Shown: one piece after another, positions 1 through 10,480 of the stretch
Numbering within the stretch: position 1 is the stretch's first letter
Layout of the letters: each line of letters opens with the position of its first letter
Origin: Vitellaria paradoxa
Lineage: Eukaryota > Streptophyta > Magnoliopsida > Ericales > Sapotaceae
NCBI GenBank assembly: GCA_019916065.1
Contig: JAINTL010000106.1
Span: 124,001 to 188,000, forward strand
DNA: 64,000 bases
Reading direction: 5' to 3'
Notes under the pieces: generated by a model
Databases searched by the model: none
What the model was told of the DNA's origin: nothing
What the model saw: the letters and a program-made list of their open reading frames with translations, nothing else
Made by a program: the position numbers and the translations under genes

Positions 1-173
1 GTGAATTAACTGAGACGTTTATTTAAATTTAAAGTTTAGTTTTAATTATTTTATTTTCTTTGCTCCATAGTATGTGTATATGGTTCTGATGTGGAACAGG
101 AAAGTTAGCTAATGAACGGTGTAATATGTATTATTTGTTCGCGTACTCGGGTTGTGAAACCCGGGGCGTGACA
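1..173 (+). mobile_element. 3' end of solo LTR (LTR-1), copy A
   Basis: This matches the last 173 bases of the complete solo LTR at 41,291 to 43,417 and ends in the same GGGGCGTGACA-type terminus. It is followed at 174 to 178 by AAGTA, the target-site duplication that is seen on both sides of the complete copy. The rest of the LTR lies left of the window. Confidence 0.85.
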
Positions 174-274
174 AAGTATTTTACATTCAAACAAGTAAAG
201 TTAATAAATAGAATCTTGAATTCATTTGTTTTGTTTAGTGTAAATTATAGTAAGATGTTTGATAGAAATTAAAT

Positions 275-2012
275 TGTACATGGCATAATTCTTTAAAATA
301 TTTAAGAATGCTTTTTTAACTTTTTCTTTTTAAACAGATCCTTTCATTTTTATCATTTATATTATAGATTAATTTATTTGGGATATTTTAGGAATGCTTA
401 TCACTTTTATAAAAAGATAAAAAAATAAATTAGCACACCTCTAATTTAACTGTTCAGGATAGACATTATAAGAATGTGGAAACTAAAATAAATAAATAAA
501 ATTCAATCCAAATTTAATTCACCTTGAGTTATAATCATAAAAATATTCAAAATCATTACTTATTCGCATATAAAATAATATTTGATTATGTCACCATCAA
601 TTTATCAATAACGTAATCCGCTTTAACACTATTTCCAATGACTATATCCAAGGTCTAAACGGTTAAAATAAATACTATAATCGTATTTATATCTCTCAAA
701 ATAATGACATCATAAATGTAAACAGTAAACCCACATTTGGGTCACACAATTTATAATATTAATAATTCAATTCTCAGTTAAAAAAAATAAACACAATTAT
801 TATTATGCATAATTAAGACCAAACTTAACTACTCAAGCATAAACTGCCTGCGTATCCTATTTCAGAAATCATGTCACTCTAGTTCTTAATTTATATTTTT
901 TATTTTATAACCAAACTCATAATTAATCGGATAAACCATATATCTCATCAATCAATATCACTGTCATGTATATCAGCATTTTAATATAAAAGAATACAAA
1001 TGTAATCTCATACAGTGGTATGTGATAGAATGCAATGTCAATGCATATTTTAGTCTCTATCTACCCTTAACCTTATTCTGGGATGGATGATACCTAACAA
1101 AGCATGCGAGGTCATCAACTACATCGTTTATACTTACAGGAAATGTCTATCTCAATATATATATATATAAACCGAGTGGGAAACCGTGTTACACTCCCAC
1201 TGATGTAAGACTTAAGGGAAACCAAGTTACACCCCCTAACCCTTTTGCTAGGGAATTAAGTTACACACCTAGTCAAGTATCTGCTTAGTTCAAGTAAGGT
1301 CCAACTGTAATCTGGAGAGAATATCTCATAATTAACATCCCAACTCCAAATAACAAAGTTCTACTCATAAATATTGACTAGGAATCATATAGTATTTTCA
1401 AAATCTCATTTTATCATTTTTCTCAAAATCAAGAATCCCGTCTGTATGTATAACACGTGCCTTGGCACGTCACAACATAAATATGGTACTCTTAGCCAAT
1501 CAAATATCACAATATCAAACTGGATGATACAACCCCAGCCCCATGCACACGATATGCTCAATCATATAAATAAATATTATTTTAATATAAACACGCATTC
1601 TCATTATGCTTGATGATGATTTAGGGTTTATTTTATCTTTAAAAATCAATAATAATCAAGTTTAGGCACAAAAAATATATTTCGAAATCAATTGCGACAT
1701 TTTTTGATATTCCGCCATACTAAGCTGCGGTCTGGACACCCTATCTAGCCAGTTCAGATACCCTTGATCCAGATACCCTTTCTACTGGTCTAGACACCAG
1801 AGACCAGTGCCCAATTCATGGTTTTGTTTTCAATGAAAGCTAACTCCAAATCTTCCCCAAGTCACCCATCCAAGCCACAATCTCAACAATAATTCATATA
1901 TAAACATTTAAACACTTAAATCACATATTTTTACAACATTTAATCAAATAATAACTTAAATATATACAAGATCTTCATATTTATATGCATATATATATAT
2001 ATACACGTATTC

Positions 2013-2045
<33 letters not shown>

Positions 2046-2564
2046 CACAAATCTCATGATATTCAACCAAATCAAGCATATATATACATCAAATTCATCT
2101 TAATAATGTCTAGAGCATGAATATAAGAAAAAAGAAAATTTAGGTTTTGGTGCTTGAACTTCAAATGCCTGTATCTTTTACCTCAAGCAAAATCATAAGA
2201 AACGAACACCACCACGACGTTCGTAGCGTCGAATATTATCCTAATCTGTTGATCTTCCTTCTTGAAACCTATTTTCTCTCTCTACTCTCCCTTTCCTCTC
2301 TCTTCTCCCTCTCCATCTCCCTCTATTTTGTGGAAACTATTGAGCCAAAAAGAAAGAAAAGAGAAAGGAAAAAAGAAAAAGCAAGGAAAAGAAAGAAAGA
2401 AAGAAAAGAAACTGGTTGGACTCTAGGCCCAGTTATCCAACTAAATATCAATTTAGGCTAAACTCGGTTTAAGAAAAATAAAATAATCAACTCAATCTCA
2501 GTTTAAATATTTTATTGGACCAAAATAATACATAAGTGATCAAAATTAAATATCGGATATTACA
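275..2564 (-). mobile_element. Probable solo LTR (LTR-2), antisense, copy A
   Basis: Read on the minus strand the segment begins TGTAATATCCGATA and ends ATGCCATGTACA, the TG...CA form of an LTR. It is flanked by TAAAT at 270 to 274 and 2565 to 2569. About 225 bases from its 5' end (minus strand) is a GA-rich leader-like tract. LTR-1 has a similar tract about 270 bases from its start. No internal retroelement genes are present. TAAAT matches are not rare in such AT-rich DNA, so the boundaries are less certain than those of LTR-1. Confidence 0.55.
1981..2048. repeat. TA-rich microsatellite, expanded in copy A
   Basis: Several interrupted (TA)n runs lie here. Copy B has only a short TACACACACA stretch at the same place (about 45,230), so this is a simple length difference between the copies. 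Confidence 0.8.
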
Positions 2565-2569
2565 TAAAT

Positions 2570-3876
2570 AATATGACATTTTGACTTTTTGTTAATCCAA
2601 ATGTTTTGTAATTTTTATTTTTATTATCTTTTTATTAAATAAAAAGTAAAAATACATTTGAAAAGACAAAAATAAAAAAAACTATTCTTTTATTTTTTTA
2701 TTGCATATTTATCTAATTTTTGTTCTTTCTCTCACTCTCGTCCCTCTATATCTTTCTCCAAGTAACAACTTTATTATTTTAAAGAATCTAAACATTTTTT
2801 TTTTGTTTCGTTTGCTTGGTATATAAAAGGGGGAATTGGTATGTATATTCATCAAGGTGTGTGCCTACAATTTTTTTTAAGAAAATCAAATACTTTTTAT
2901 TAATTAATAATTTTTCTCTCTTTTTATTGTTTAATTTATTTCATGTTTATCAAGTTTTCTTCTCTCTCTTTTACTGGGTTCTCTCTTTTTTTTTGGCTCT
3001 CTTGACAACAACTTTAATATTTCAAAAGCTTATTTTCTTTTTTCTTTTATGAAAATTAAAAACCTAAATTTATACTTAAACTGTGTTTGAATTAAAATTT
3101 TCAAAAGAAAATAAAACGGATAAAAACCTAAATTTATTCTACTATTTAGGTTATGCTAGAAAATGATTAGGAAAAGAAATGGAATGTAAGATAATTTTAT
3201 TAAATTAAAAAATTAATATATTTTTATTTATTATATTTTTTTAGTTCATTCAAATAAAGAAATATTTTTTTAATTGCTTTTCTCTTTCTCTTTTTATTAT
3301 TTTAGTCCATGTTTATCAAAATTTTCCCTTTCTCACTCGTGTCTCTCTATCTCTCTCCATACAACAAATTTTAGTATTTTGAAAACCTAAAACGTATTTT
3401 TCTAATGAAAACTGAACTTCTAGACTAATGTTCACTTCAGCAAAATAAAATAAATAAGGATTTAAAATTTATTTTCCTATTTAAAATGTAATAGAAAATG
3501 TAAGTAAAATGACATGAAATTTAAAAGTGTGTCTATTTGTATTTCATAAATAAATTTTTACACTTCACTTTACTTTCTTATTTAATAAAACTACATAATT
3601 ACTCTCATTTTTGTAAAAATGTATTTATAATTTATAATATATCTTATTAAAAGAAGGAGAGTAGTTATGAAATTTTATTTAATGAAAAAGTAAAGTAGAT
3701 TGTAAAAATTTATTTGTGAAGTTTAAATAAGTTCATTTTTTAAAAAATTAAAATTAATTGATGCTCCGTTTGCTTCAACATAAAATATCTTTTGAAAAAA
3801 AATATTTACTCATATTTTTTAAAAATATTTTCTTAAAACGTGTGTAAACATAGTTTTTGAAAAGTATTTTACATTA
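2570..3876. repeat. Gene-free stretch with degenerate pyrimidine-rich repeats (A)
   Basis: No credible gene. Three related segments, near 2700, 2910 and 3270, share the order: TTTTTATT run, a CATGTTTATCAA-type block, a CTCTCT-rich block, ACAACAA, then TTTTAGTATTTT and an A-rich end. Spacing is uneven (about 210 and 350 bases), so this is an old tandem expansion. Short ORFs here are low-complexity translations. Confidence 0.5.
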
Positions 3877-4014
3877 AGGGACTGTTTGGCTTACCAAAAC
3901 TTATAAAAAAAAAATAAACTTTTTTCAATTTCTTTTAATCAAATTCTACCATGTGTCACTTTTACACTAATTTTTTTATTTTTATTTTTATTTTTGGTCA
4001 TCCAAATACCACCT
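3877..4014. mobile_element. Short MITE-like element, copy A
   Basis: The left end AGGGACTGTTTGGCTTACC and the right end read in reverse, AGGTGGTATTTGGATGACC, form imperfect terminal inverted repeats around about 140 bases of AT-rich sequence. No clean target duplication was found. The element is also present in copy B. Confidence 0.5.
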
Positions 4015-4270
4015 AAATAAATAGAGTTTAAATTAAAAAATTAATATTATTTTATTATATTTTTAATCTATTTGAATAAATATATAAAATTTTATATTTA
4101 TTTTCTATTTTATTTTTCTCTTTCACAAAATTCTCACTCCAAAAGCATGCTTTTTTTTCGTTTTAAGATCTGAAACGCGCCTTAATAGGGGTTTTTTACG
4201 TAAATAATAATATTAATTTAATTATATACAGAAATAGGCTCGCTGGGGATTATTGACAAAAATCTGCTGG

Positions 4271-4404
4271 GTGTCGTCAGTGCTATTGACGACACCCTTT
4301 ATGTTGACAATAGCACTGATGATATCAGACTAACTACCTAAACCGCCTAAGGTGTCGTCAATGGCACTGATGACACCATGTCGTCGATAGCACTGACGAC
4401 ACCC
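4271..4404. repeat. Palindrome array, left end of MULE
   Basis: Four imperfect palindromes of about 25 to 28 bases start at 4271, 4301, 4351 and 4378. Each has arms of the form GTGTCGTC and GACGACAC around a short centre such as AATGGCACT. The first lies inside the terminal inverted repeat. Confidence 0.85.
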
Positions 4405-4721
4405 TGCCAAACCCCCCCACAACAGTTTGTATAATCCAGCCCCCAAATAGTAAAACAACAACACAACAACAACAACAACAACCCTGTTAAAGTCAAAAAT
4501 ATTTTCAGATTTTAAGTATAAATCATTACAAACAATTAACAAAAAAATAAACGCTTGCTTCCTTAATTGCTAAATTAGAGAATAAAATAATCGATGATTA
4601 AACTAAATCAAAATATAAGCAAAATAGTTTTCGATAGCATTACACCTCCAATCTAAACCATTAATTCTAAACCTTTACAAAACATGTTTTGTGTTTACAT
4701 GTTAAGAAGACAAAAATGTAA

Positions 4722-5741
4722 TGGATCACTCCGTCCCACACGGAGGCCTCTTTCGTGCACGGCGTGGTCGGTCTAGGTGTAGAGGCGCATCGTCAACCAT
4801 GGCCGCTGATACCACCGGTGGCTCCTCCACACATGGCTCCTGGCCAGGTGTTGCTGTCGATGTGTCCTCCACATGTGTCTCTCCTGCTAATGGCTCATGC
4901 TCCTCCTCTGTCTGTAAAGCCATAGGAATGTGCGACGATGATGATATGTCTATCCCTCGTGCTCTGCGTCATCGAGTGTAATACTTAGTTGGAGCCTGGG
5001 GGGCCGCCACTGATGTCTGTGTATGAGATACGGGCAGGCGGACAGGTGAGATGTATGCTGGAGAGGCAGGGAATGGCTCTATGTGAAAAACGCCAGACCA
5101 GAAGTCATCCACATCCGCTGAGGGTGAAGCATATGCCTGTGTAGTTGGGGGTGGGGTCCGATAGTCGACGACGGGATCTGAAAATGGTATCTGCGTCTTT
5201 TCCGTAGGCAAATGCTCCCAGGCTGTAGAACTGCTAGGGATGTCTGACTCAACTGGTGGGGGCAGATCGTCTGTGGGGATCGGGGCCATATGTATCATGA
5301 TGGCCCCGCGCTTGTCTACCGACAGGCTAAAGTCTGCTGGGACGTGATGGTCTAGCCTGAGAGGATGAGCCTGTCTGCCTACTGTCAACAGGGGCTCGTA
5401 GCCTCTCCTCATGATCGATAGCAGTGATCACCGGTCCTACCTGATGAATAATCTCCTGTAGTGCCCGAAAGTAACCAGCATGATCCGCACCAGTGACCGC
5501 GGCAACCGCAATGTGATACATGCTAACAATAGTATTAACCTAGAACGTTTGAAGAAACTATATTAGTCAATATCAAACAGAAAAATATAAATAAAAAGTA
5601 AATTGGGAGTTTACAAACCCATAGATATAATATCATACCAGAATGGACATATCTGCTGACACTGGCTGTGAACCAACAGGCAGCACATGTAAGAGTGGTG
5701 CGATGTGATAATAGTGAAATAAACAAATGTGACGTCAGCAT
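4722..5741 (-). pseudogene. Decayed coding cargo of the MULE, minus strand
   Basis: GC-richer minus-strand sequence gives several linked open stretches: 5521 to 5327, 5412 to 4969 (a Pro/Ser-rich 147-residue stretch) and 4923 to 4726 (acidic, then a basic tail ending PRRARKRPPCGTE). An intron with GTATGATATT donor and TTCTAG acceptor probably lies at about 5645 to 5540, joining an upstream exon to the segment starting MYHIAVAAVTGADHAGYF. The order of exon-like pieces, Pro-rich region and basic tail resembles the C-terminal part of plant-mobile-domain proteins carried by some MULEs, but I infer this from general character, not from a diagnostic motif. No complete gene can be built from what is here. 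Confidence 0.35.
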
Positions 5742-6896
5742 TACTCTAACTTTACTTTTAAACTAATACATATTTATCAATGCCTAAATTTTTTTTTCAA
5801 AAAAATAATTAATACAGTCGATAAATAATAGTGAAATAAACAAATAACGACAGATTATATTTACGTATAAATTTAAGGGTTATTTTTTTTTCTAAATAAA
5901 AGATAGATTATATAATAATCTAACCTAAACTAATTTATCTAACTTATCTTATCTTAACCACTCATAACTTATATTATAAAATTATTTACTTGAGTTTTTA
6001 AATTTAACTAATTAACTTTTTTTAATCGTGCCATTACTATGATTTTTTTATCAATTGATATAATTATATTCAAATATGTGATTAGTATAGTTGGTATAAT
6101 TTAACCTATGTATTGTCTTAATCTCAGTAATTAAATTAATATAAATTAATAGGAATAAAATTAAATTAATATGTAGTTTTAATTACAAACACCCAATAAA
6201 TTATATACATAAATTGAAAAAAACTAAATTAAATAAAACTAAATTTAACCAAATTAAATTTAACTAAACAGACTATAGAAATAAAGTTATCAAACAAAAA
6301 CAGCCAACTTATGCTTCAAAACCATACAACAAAAAAATTAACATGTTCAAAAAATTCCCAACCCAGGATCCTCTAAAGTTGAATAGAATTTAGTCAATTT
6401 GAACAAATTCAATTTACATGCAACAAATTTTATATATTCTCAAACAAACAAATAACTCACCTGTTTTTCACCCAAACAGTATACAAATGTGAAGTGAAGA
6501 AATGAGATCAATCCAGCCCAATAATACCCAAATTCAAAATTAAAATTGACAACACAAATGCAGATTTCAACTTCTTCAAATCAGGTACCCAATTAACTCC
6601 AATCAAGCATGAAACAAACAAACTTCACTCACTCAACAGATATATGAAGGTGATCTGAAGAAATGATGCACAGCTCGCATGTACATATACGTATATATAT
6701 ATAAATGGTTGGGTACAATAAAACTTACATTTTGTGGACCGTTGGAGATGGAGGTGATGGAGGGGAGGAATCAAACAACACTTGCCAACGGAGGTGACCT
6801 CGCAGCAGTCGACCGTTGAGAGAGAAATCGGAGGGAGGGAGGGAGGGAGAACGCACGAAATAACCAGAGGTGCTGCGGGCTGATGATTTATAAGCA
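5742..6896. other. Non-coding interior of MULE
   Basis: AT-rich sequence without a gene. It ends near 6720 to 6896 in a GC-richer, GGGA-repeat stretch (6830 to 6850) that on the minus strand would form the start of the element's transcript. Confidence 0.4.
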
Positions 6897-7028
6897 GGTG
6901 TTGTCAATGGCACTGACGACACCCAGTGTCGTCGATGGCACTGACGACATGAGTGTCGTCGATGGCACTGACGACACCAAAGGTAATTTAGTAAATGAAG
7001 GGTGTTGTCAATAATACTGATGACACCC
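6897..7028. repeat. Palindrome array, right end of MULE
   Basis: Four further palindromes of the GTGTCGTC...GACGACAC type, at 6897, 6925, 6951 and 7001. The last lies within the right terminal inverted repeat and mirrors the unit at 4271. The array explains the repetitive CRQCHRRH-type translations in this stretch, which are not a real protein. Confidence 0.85.
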
Positions 7029-7117
7029 AATAAATTTTTATAAATAATCATCCGCGAGCTTATTTTTATATATAATTAAATTAATATTATTATTTACGTA
7101 AAAAACTCCCTTAATAG

Positions 7118-7357
7118 GTGCCTTGCACAGACAGCAGAGCGTACAGAAAAGCACCTCGTGAAAGGCGAAAGAGACTAAAAGGCCAAAAGTGGACCCCAGA
7201 CCACGCAATTATTTAACTGCCACGTGTACAATCTTATACTTTTCCCATTTCCATTCTCTTTAAACCCCTTGATTGCTCCCCCATCCTCCCAAAGCTCAAA
7301 CCCTTTTAACAATTTCTTTCTATTTCTCTTTCTATATCTATACGCAATATACACCAA
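7118..7357 (+). promoter_or_regulatory. Truncated promoter of the 131-aa gene, copy A
   Basis: About 240 bases remain between the MULE target duplication and the ATG. They include a G-box CACGTG (7221 to 7226) in the context GCCACGTGTAC, a pyrimidine-rich 5' leader, and a TATA-like CTATATCTATA close to the ATG. G-boxes bind bZIP and bHLH factors in light and ABA responses. Everything further upstream was displaced by the MULE in this copy. Confidence 0.55.
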
Positions 7358-7753
7358 ATGGCCACCAGTTTTGTAAGTTTCCCACCTATCCGAGCCCGCA
7401 CCTGCGCCGCCGGTGGTCACCGGAATCCTGATACGAACCATGGAAAGATTTTCTCATCATCCAGCTGGTGGACGCCGATCTTCAGTTGGTCCTCCGAGCC
7501 TGATTACGTTGACTCCGACGGCAACAGTGGCGGCGACAAGGCGGATCTCTCTACGAAAACGGAGAATAAGTCGGCTTCGGACATCGAGGCGAAGATGGCT
7601 AGATCTCGGTTCGCCCCGGGAAGCTTCACCGAGGAGAAGGCCAAGCAAAGCCGGCTAATGACAAGGGACACGTCGTCGTTTCAAGACGCCATGTACCACT
7701 CCGCCATCGCTTCCCGGCTCGCTTCTGACTTCTCCAACCTTTTCAACCCGTGA
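7358..7753 (+). CDS. Small conserved-looking plant protein, 131 aa, copy A
   Basis: Single-exon ORF from an ATG in good context (CAAATGGCC) to TGA, with GC content well above its surroundings. The N-terminus is Ser/Arg-rich with few acidic residues (residues 1 to about 35), which could be an organelle transit peptide. Next come SSSSWWTPIFSWSSEPDY, an acidic linker, and a compact C-terminal block, RSRFAPGSFTEEKAKQSRL then FQDAMYHSAIASRLASDF. The paralogue at 47,644 differs by seven bases, five synonymous and two changing residues (T68A, I76T), which argues that the reading frame is under constraint. I do not recognise a domain of known function, and no catalytic motif or membrane segment is evident. 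The MULE ends 249 bases upstream. Confidence 0.8.
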   Translation: MATSFVSFPPIRARTCAAGGHRNPDTNHGKIFSSSSWWTPIFSWSSEPDYVDSDGNSGGDKADLSTKTENKSASDIEAKMARSRFAPGSFTEEKAKQSRLMTRDTSSFQDAMYHSAIASRLASDFSNLFNP

Positions 7754-7904
7754 TTTTTCTTTTATCCCCGGCGATAGTCCCCTCCCCATTTCTACAATGG
7801 GCTAAGCATGTGTTTATTTTATTATTAATGTACATATACCTGTGATCTACATATATATATATATATATGCATGTATGTATTGTGATGCTCTATCATTATT
7901 GATT

Positions 7905-8321
7905 CAAGGGCGGAGTTAAAATTTTATGTAAAGGTAGACATTAGTTATAAAATATATAAATAGTTTGTGGGATTCTATTAAAGGAATAAAAAAATGACTT
8001 AATTGCTCTTGAAAAAAGGAAGAAAAGAGTAAGAGAAAAGAGTTAAGATAAAGTTTGATATTTTTTAGTTATATTTGGTAAACTAAATACAATTATATTG
8101 ATGTGTATTTGGTTATAATTTATTTCTTTTATTAAGTGGACATAATTAGTATTAGACTAATTTTTTTTATTGGGTGGACAAAATTAGCATTGAATTATTT
8201 TTTTTTTTCGTTTCTTGGATGAACATAATTGGATACGGAAGATAATATCAACAAGAAAAAACATTAGTAATATAATTTTTTTTATGGGTCTGCCCCTAGG
8301 CAAAGAGTAGATCCGCCCTTA
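7905..8321. mobile_element. hAT-like non-autonomous element, copy A
   Basis: The left end CAAGGGCGGAGTTAAAATTT and the right end, TAAGGGCGGATCTACTC when reversed, form terminal inverted repeats of the CAAGGGCGGA type common in plant hAT elements. The inside is 417 bases of AT-rich, non-coding DNA, with GGGTCTGCCCCTAGGC near the right end. The flanking 8-mers are no longer identical, so the insertion is old. It lies 150 bases after the stop of the 131-aa gene. Confidence 0.6.
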
Positions 8322-9332
8322 GTTAGAGTAATTTAATCCTAGATTGGGTTTCATGATTGGGGAAGGAACTGGGTGCATATATGTATATATTGGCCAGGCA
8401 TAAAGAGGGTAGTAGTGGTAGAGTTTGTGAGCAGGTATATATGAATTATTTTATAATATCTTTATATCATGTTAAGTTTCATAATATTATTATTAATCAT
8501 AATAGTAGAATGAAAGGCCATACTTGTGTTCTTATTGAAGTGAGCACTTGTTGTATCGTGCTCACCCCTTACAAACTTATTTGTAGGTCCCAAGGTGGAT
8601 ATGCATGCAGAACCTATAAGTCGAGAAGCTTAGCTACCTTTACTTTTGACTTTTTATTTTGAATATTGTATTCTTTTGTGCCTCGGTTGCGAGACTACAC
8701 TTGTACTTATTCAATTATTCTTTTGATCCTCCGTCATGAGTTAGATTGTATAGACTTTCTTTTGCTTATTTGATTAGATTGTCGGGCGGAGTGAGCCTAG
8801 TATATTGTGACTCGGCACATTATACCCAGCCGATGGCTGAAGCTTCACTTCTGTTCTGTCTCTAAGGCAGAGTCACTTTTGTTCTGTCTCTATATCCTAT
8901 TTATCTTGCTTAAGATTGTTGCATGGCTCTTACATGTAAGACGGGGTAAATGTATACAACGCGATAGCATGATTTTAGGGGGCATTCGGTCACAAAATTT
9001 GGTACTTGACAGAGATTTTTTTTAGGAGAGAGAAACAATGAAGACTTGAAGGCCAATTAGGGAGATAAAACGTATTTTAATTTCTAATTTGGACTACGGA
9101 ATCACTTATATCACATTATAATCATTGAATCAACCACATCCATTTGGCAGAGCAGCCCCCCACCCCCCGGGGACCCATTTCAAATAATAATTAGAGATGG
9201 CAATTACGTCGGATGATGAAGCGTATGCGTTTGAATTTATAATTCGTGTCAATCCATGTCAATCCATTTATGTTTATTCATGTTTATATTTAAATATCTT
9301 AAAATTTAATGAACATGCTAAATAATTAAATA
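8322..9332. other. Intergenic stretch, copy A
   Basis: No convincing gene. The short ORFs at 8357 and 8807 are not supported by composition or by frame conservation with copy B. A C/G-rich patch lies at 9156 to 9176. The stretch just before the LINE is AT-rich. Confidence 0.5.
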
Positions 9333-9479
9333 GGGAAGGTAGAAAGGCAAGATTGGCGAAAGGAAGGGGATGCAGAAATCCTACATTCAGTGGGTTAAGG
9401 AAAGGAATGCAAATTCTTAGTCTTTTTTATGCTGTGATTCGAAAGAAGCACCATCTCTTAGCTATTCACAAGATTCAAT

Positions 9480-10480
9480 TTGATGAGGGTAACTTGCTCA
9501 CTGGTAGTTCAGAGATTAATGTTACGACCATATCTTTTTTTTAGGGCCTTCTCTCTGGGGGATGATTCTCACTTTATACAAGTTGATTTTCACTTCATTC
9601 TTTCTCTGGTGACTACTGAGGATGATTTACGTCTCTGTGCTGAGCCGACGATTAATGAGGTACGCCAGGCTATTTTATCTATTGATACTAACAATGTCCC
9701 TGGCCCTAATGGATTTTACAGTCGGTTTTATCAAGCCCGCTAGGACATTATTGTTGAGGATCTCTATGCTGCTGCCCTGGATTATTTTCATGGTTCTATT
9801 ATGCTTAAAGGGTTTCTTCGTACTTTGATTGTTTTAATTCCTAAGAAATCATCTCCTTTTACTTAGGCAGATTTTTGACCTATCAGTTTATGCAATGTGA
9901 GTAATAAAGTGTTAACAAAGATTTTGATGTATCGTTTATCCTCTTTATTATCTCGTCTTATTTCTCCTTATCAGAGTGGATTTGTTCCTGGCCATGTTAT
10001 ACATGATAATATTTTGTTAGCCCGGGAGCTGGTTTATGATCTGAATCGTTAGGTACGGTGGCATAATGTTGTGTTGAAGCTTGACGTGGCTAAAGCCTAT
10101 GATCGTATGTCCTAGCAGTTAATTCTTCAAATGCTCAAGGAGTTTAGTTTCTTTGATAGGTGGATTTCTTTCATTAGAAGGGCTATTTCTGAGCTTTGGT
10201 TTTTTATCATGGTTAATGGAGCTGCTAAGGTTTTTTTTTTCAGTCTCAGAGGGGCCTTCGCCAAGGTTATTCTTTATCCCCTTACTTATTCATCATTGCT
10301 ACTGAATTTTCATCCAGAGGATTGTCTCATCTATAAACTCGCTATCCTAATATTGCATACTCTTCTGGTTGCCCTATTTCAATATCCCATTTAAGTTTGC
10401 AGATGACATTATTTTATTTTTTCTAATGGAAGTCATTCTAGCATTAAGCGTATTATAGATCTTTTACACAAGTATGAATC
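9480..10480 (+). pseudogene. LINE reverse transcriptase domain remnant, copy A
   Basis: RT motifs run from the VPGPNGF block through SGFVPGH (9978 onward) and KLDVAKAYDRM (about 10,078). The FADD catalytic box at about 10,395 is out of frame here: copy A has lost one T just before it, whereas copy B still reads LSFADDIILF. Copy A also has a TAG where copy B keeps the TGG of the MSW motif, and a longer T run before the SQRGLRQG block. The domain is therefore inactive. Confidence 0.8.

Larger units (their letters stand above)
4189..7108 (-). mobile_element. Mutator-like (MULE) element, copy A only
   Basis: The element has terminal inverted repeats of about 110 bases. The outer 40 are almost perfect, beginning GGGTTTTTTACG on the left and GAGTTTTTTACG in reverse on the right. 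It is flanked by the 9-bp direct repeat CCTTAATAG (4180 to 4188 and 7109 to 7117). Copy B carries the uninterrupted site CCTTAATAGGTGCC at about 47,396, so insertion postdates the duplication or segregates between the copies. Long TIRs with a 9-bp duplication are the hallmark of MULEs. The inside holds decayed coding sequence on the minus strand but no recognisable intact transposase, so the copy is probably non-autonomous. Confidence 0.9.

Noticed and set aside
1160..1270. AAGTTACACCCCCTAACCC-type text as a telomere-like repeat
   Set aside because: A single CCCCCTAACCC stretch with no tandem array. It fits better as internal sequence of the antisense LTR.
4721..4981. 86-codon plus-strand ORF in the MULE
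   Set aside because: It overlaps the more plausible minus-strand coding remnant and is its antisense shadow.
6725..7051. 108-codon minus-strand ORF with CRQCHRRH repeats
   Set aside because: The repeats are translations of the GTGTCGTC palindromes, so this is not a credible protein.
7413..7658. ORFs in other frames and on the opposite strand of the 131-aa gene
   Set aside because: Shadows of the real frame. The substitution pattern between copies fits only the frame starting at 7358.
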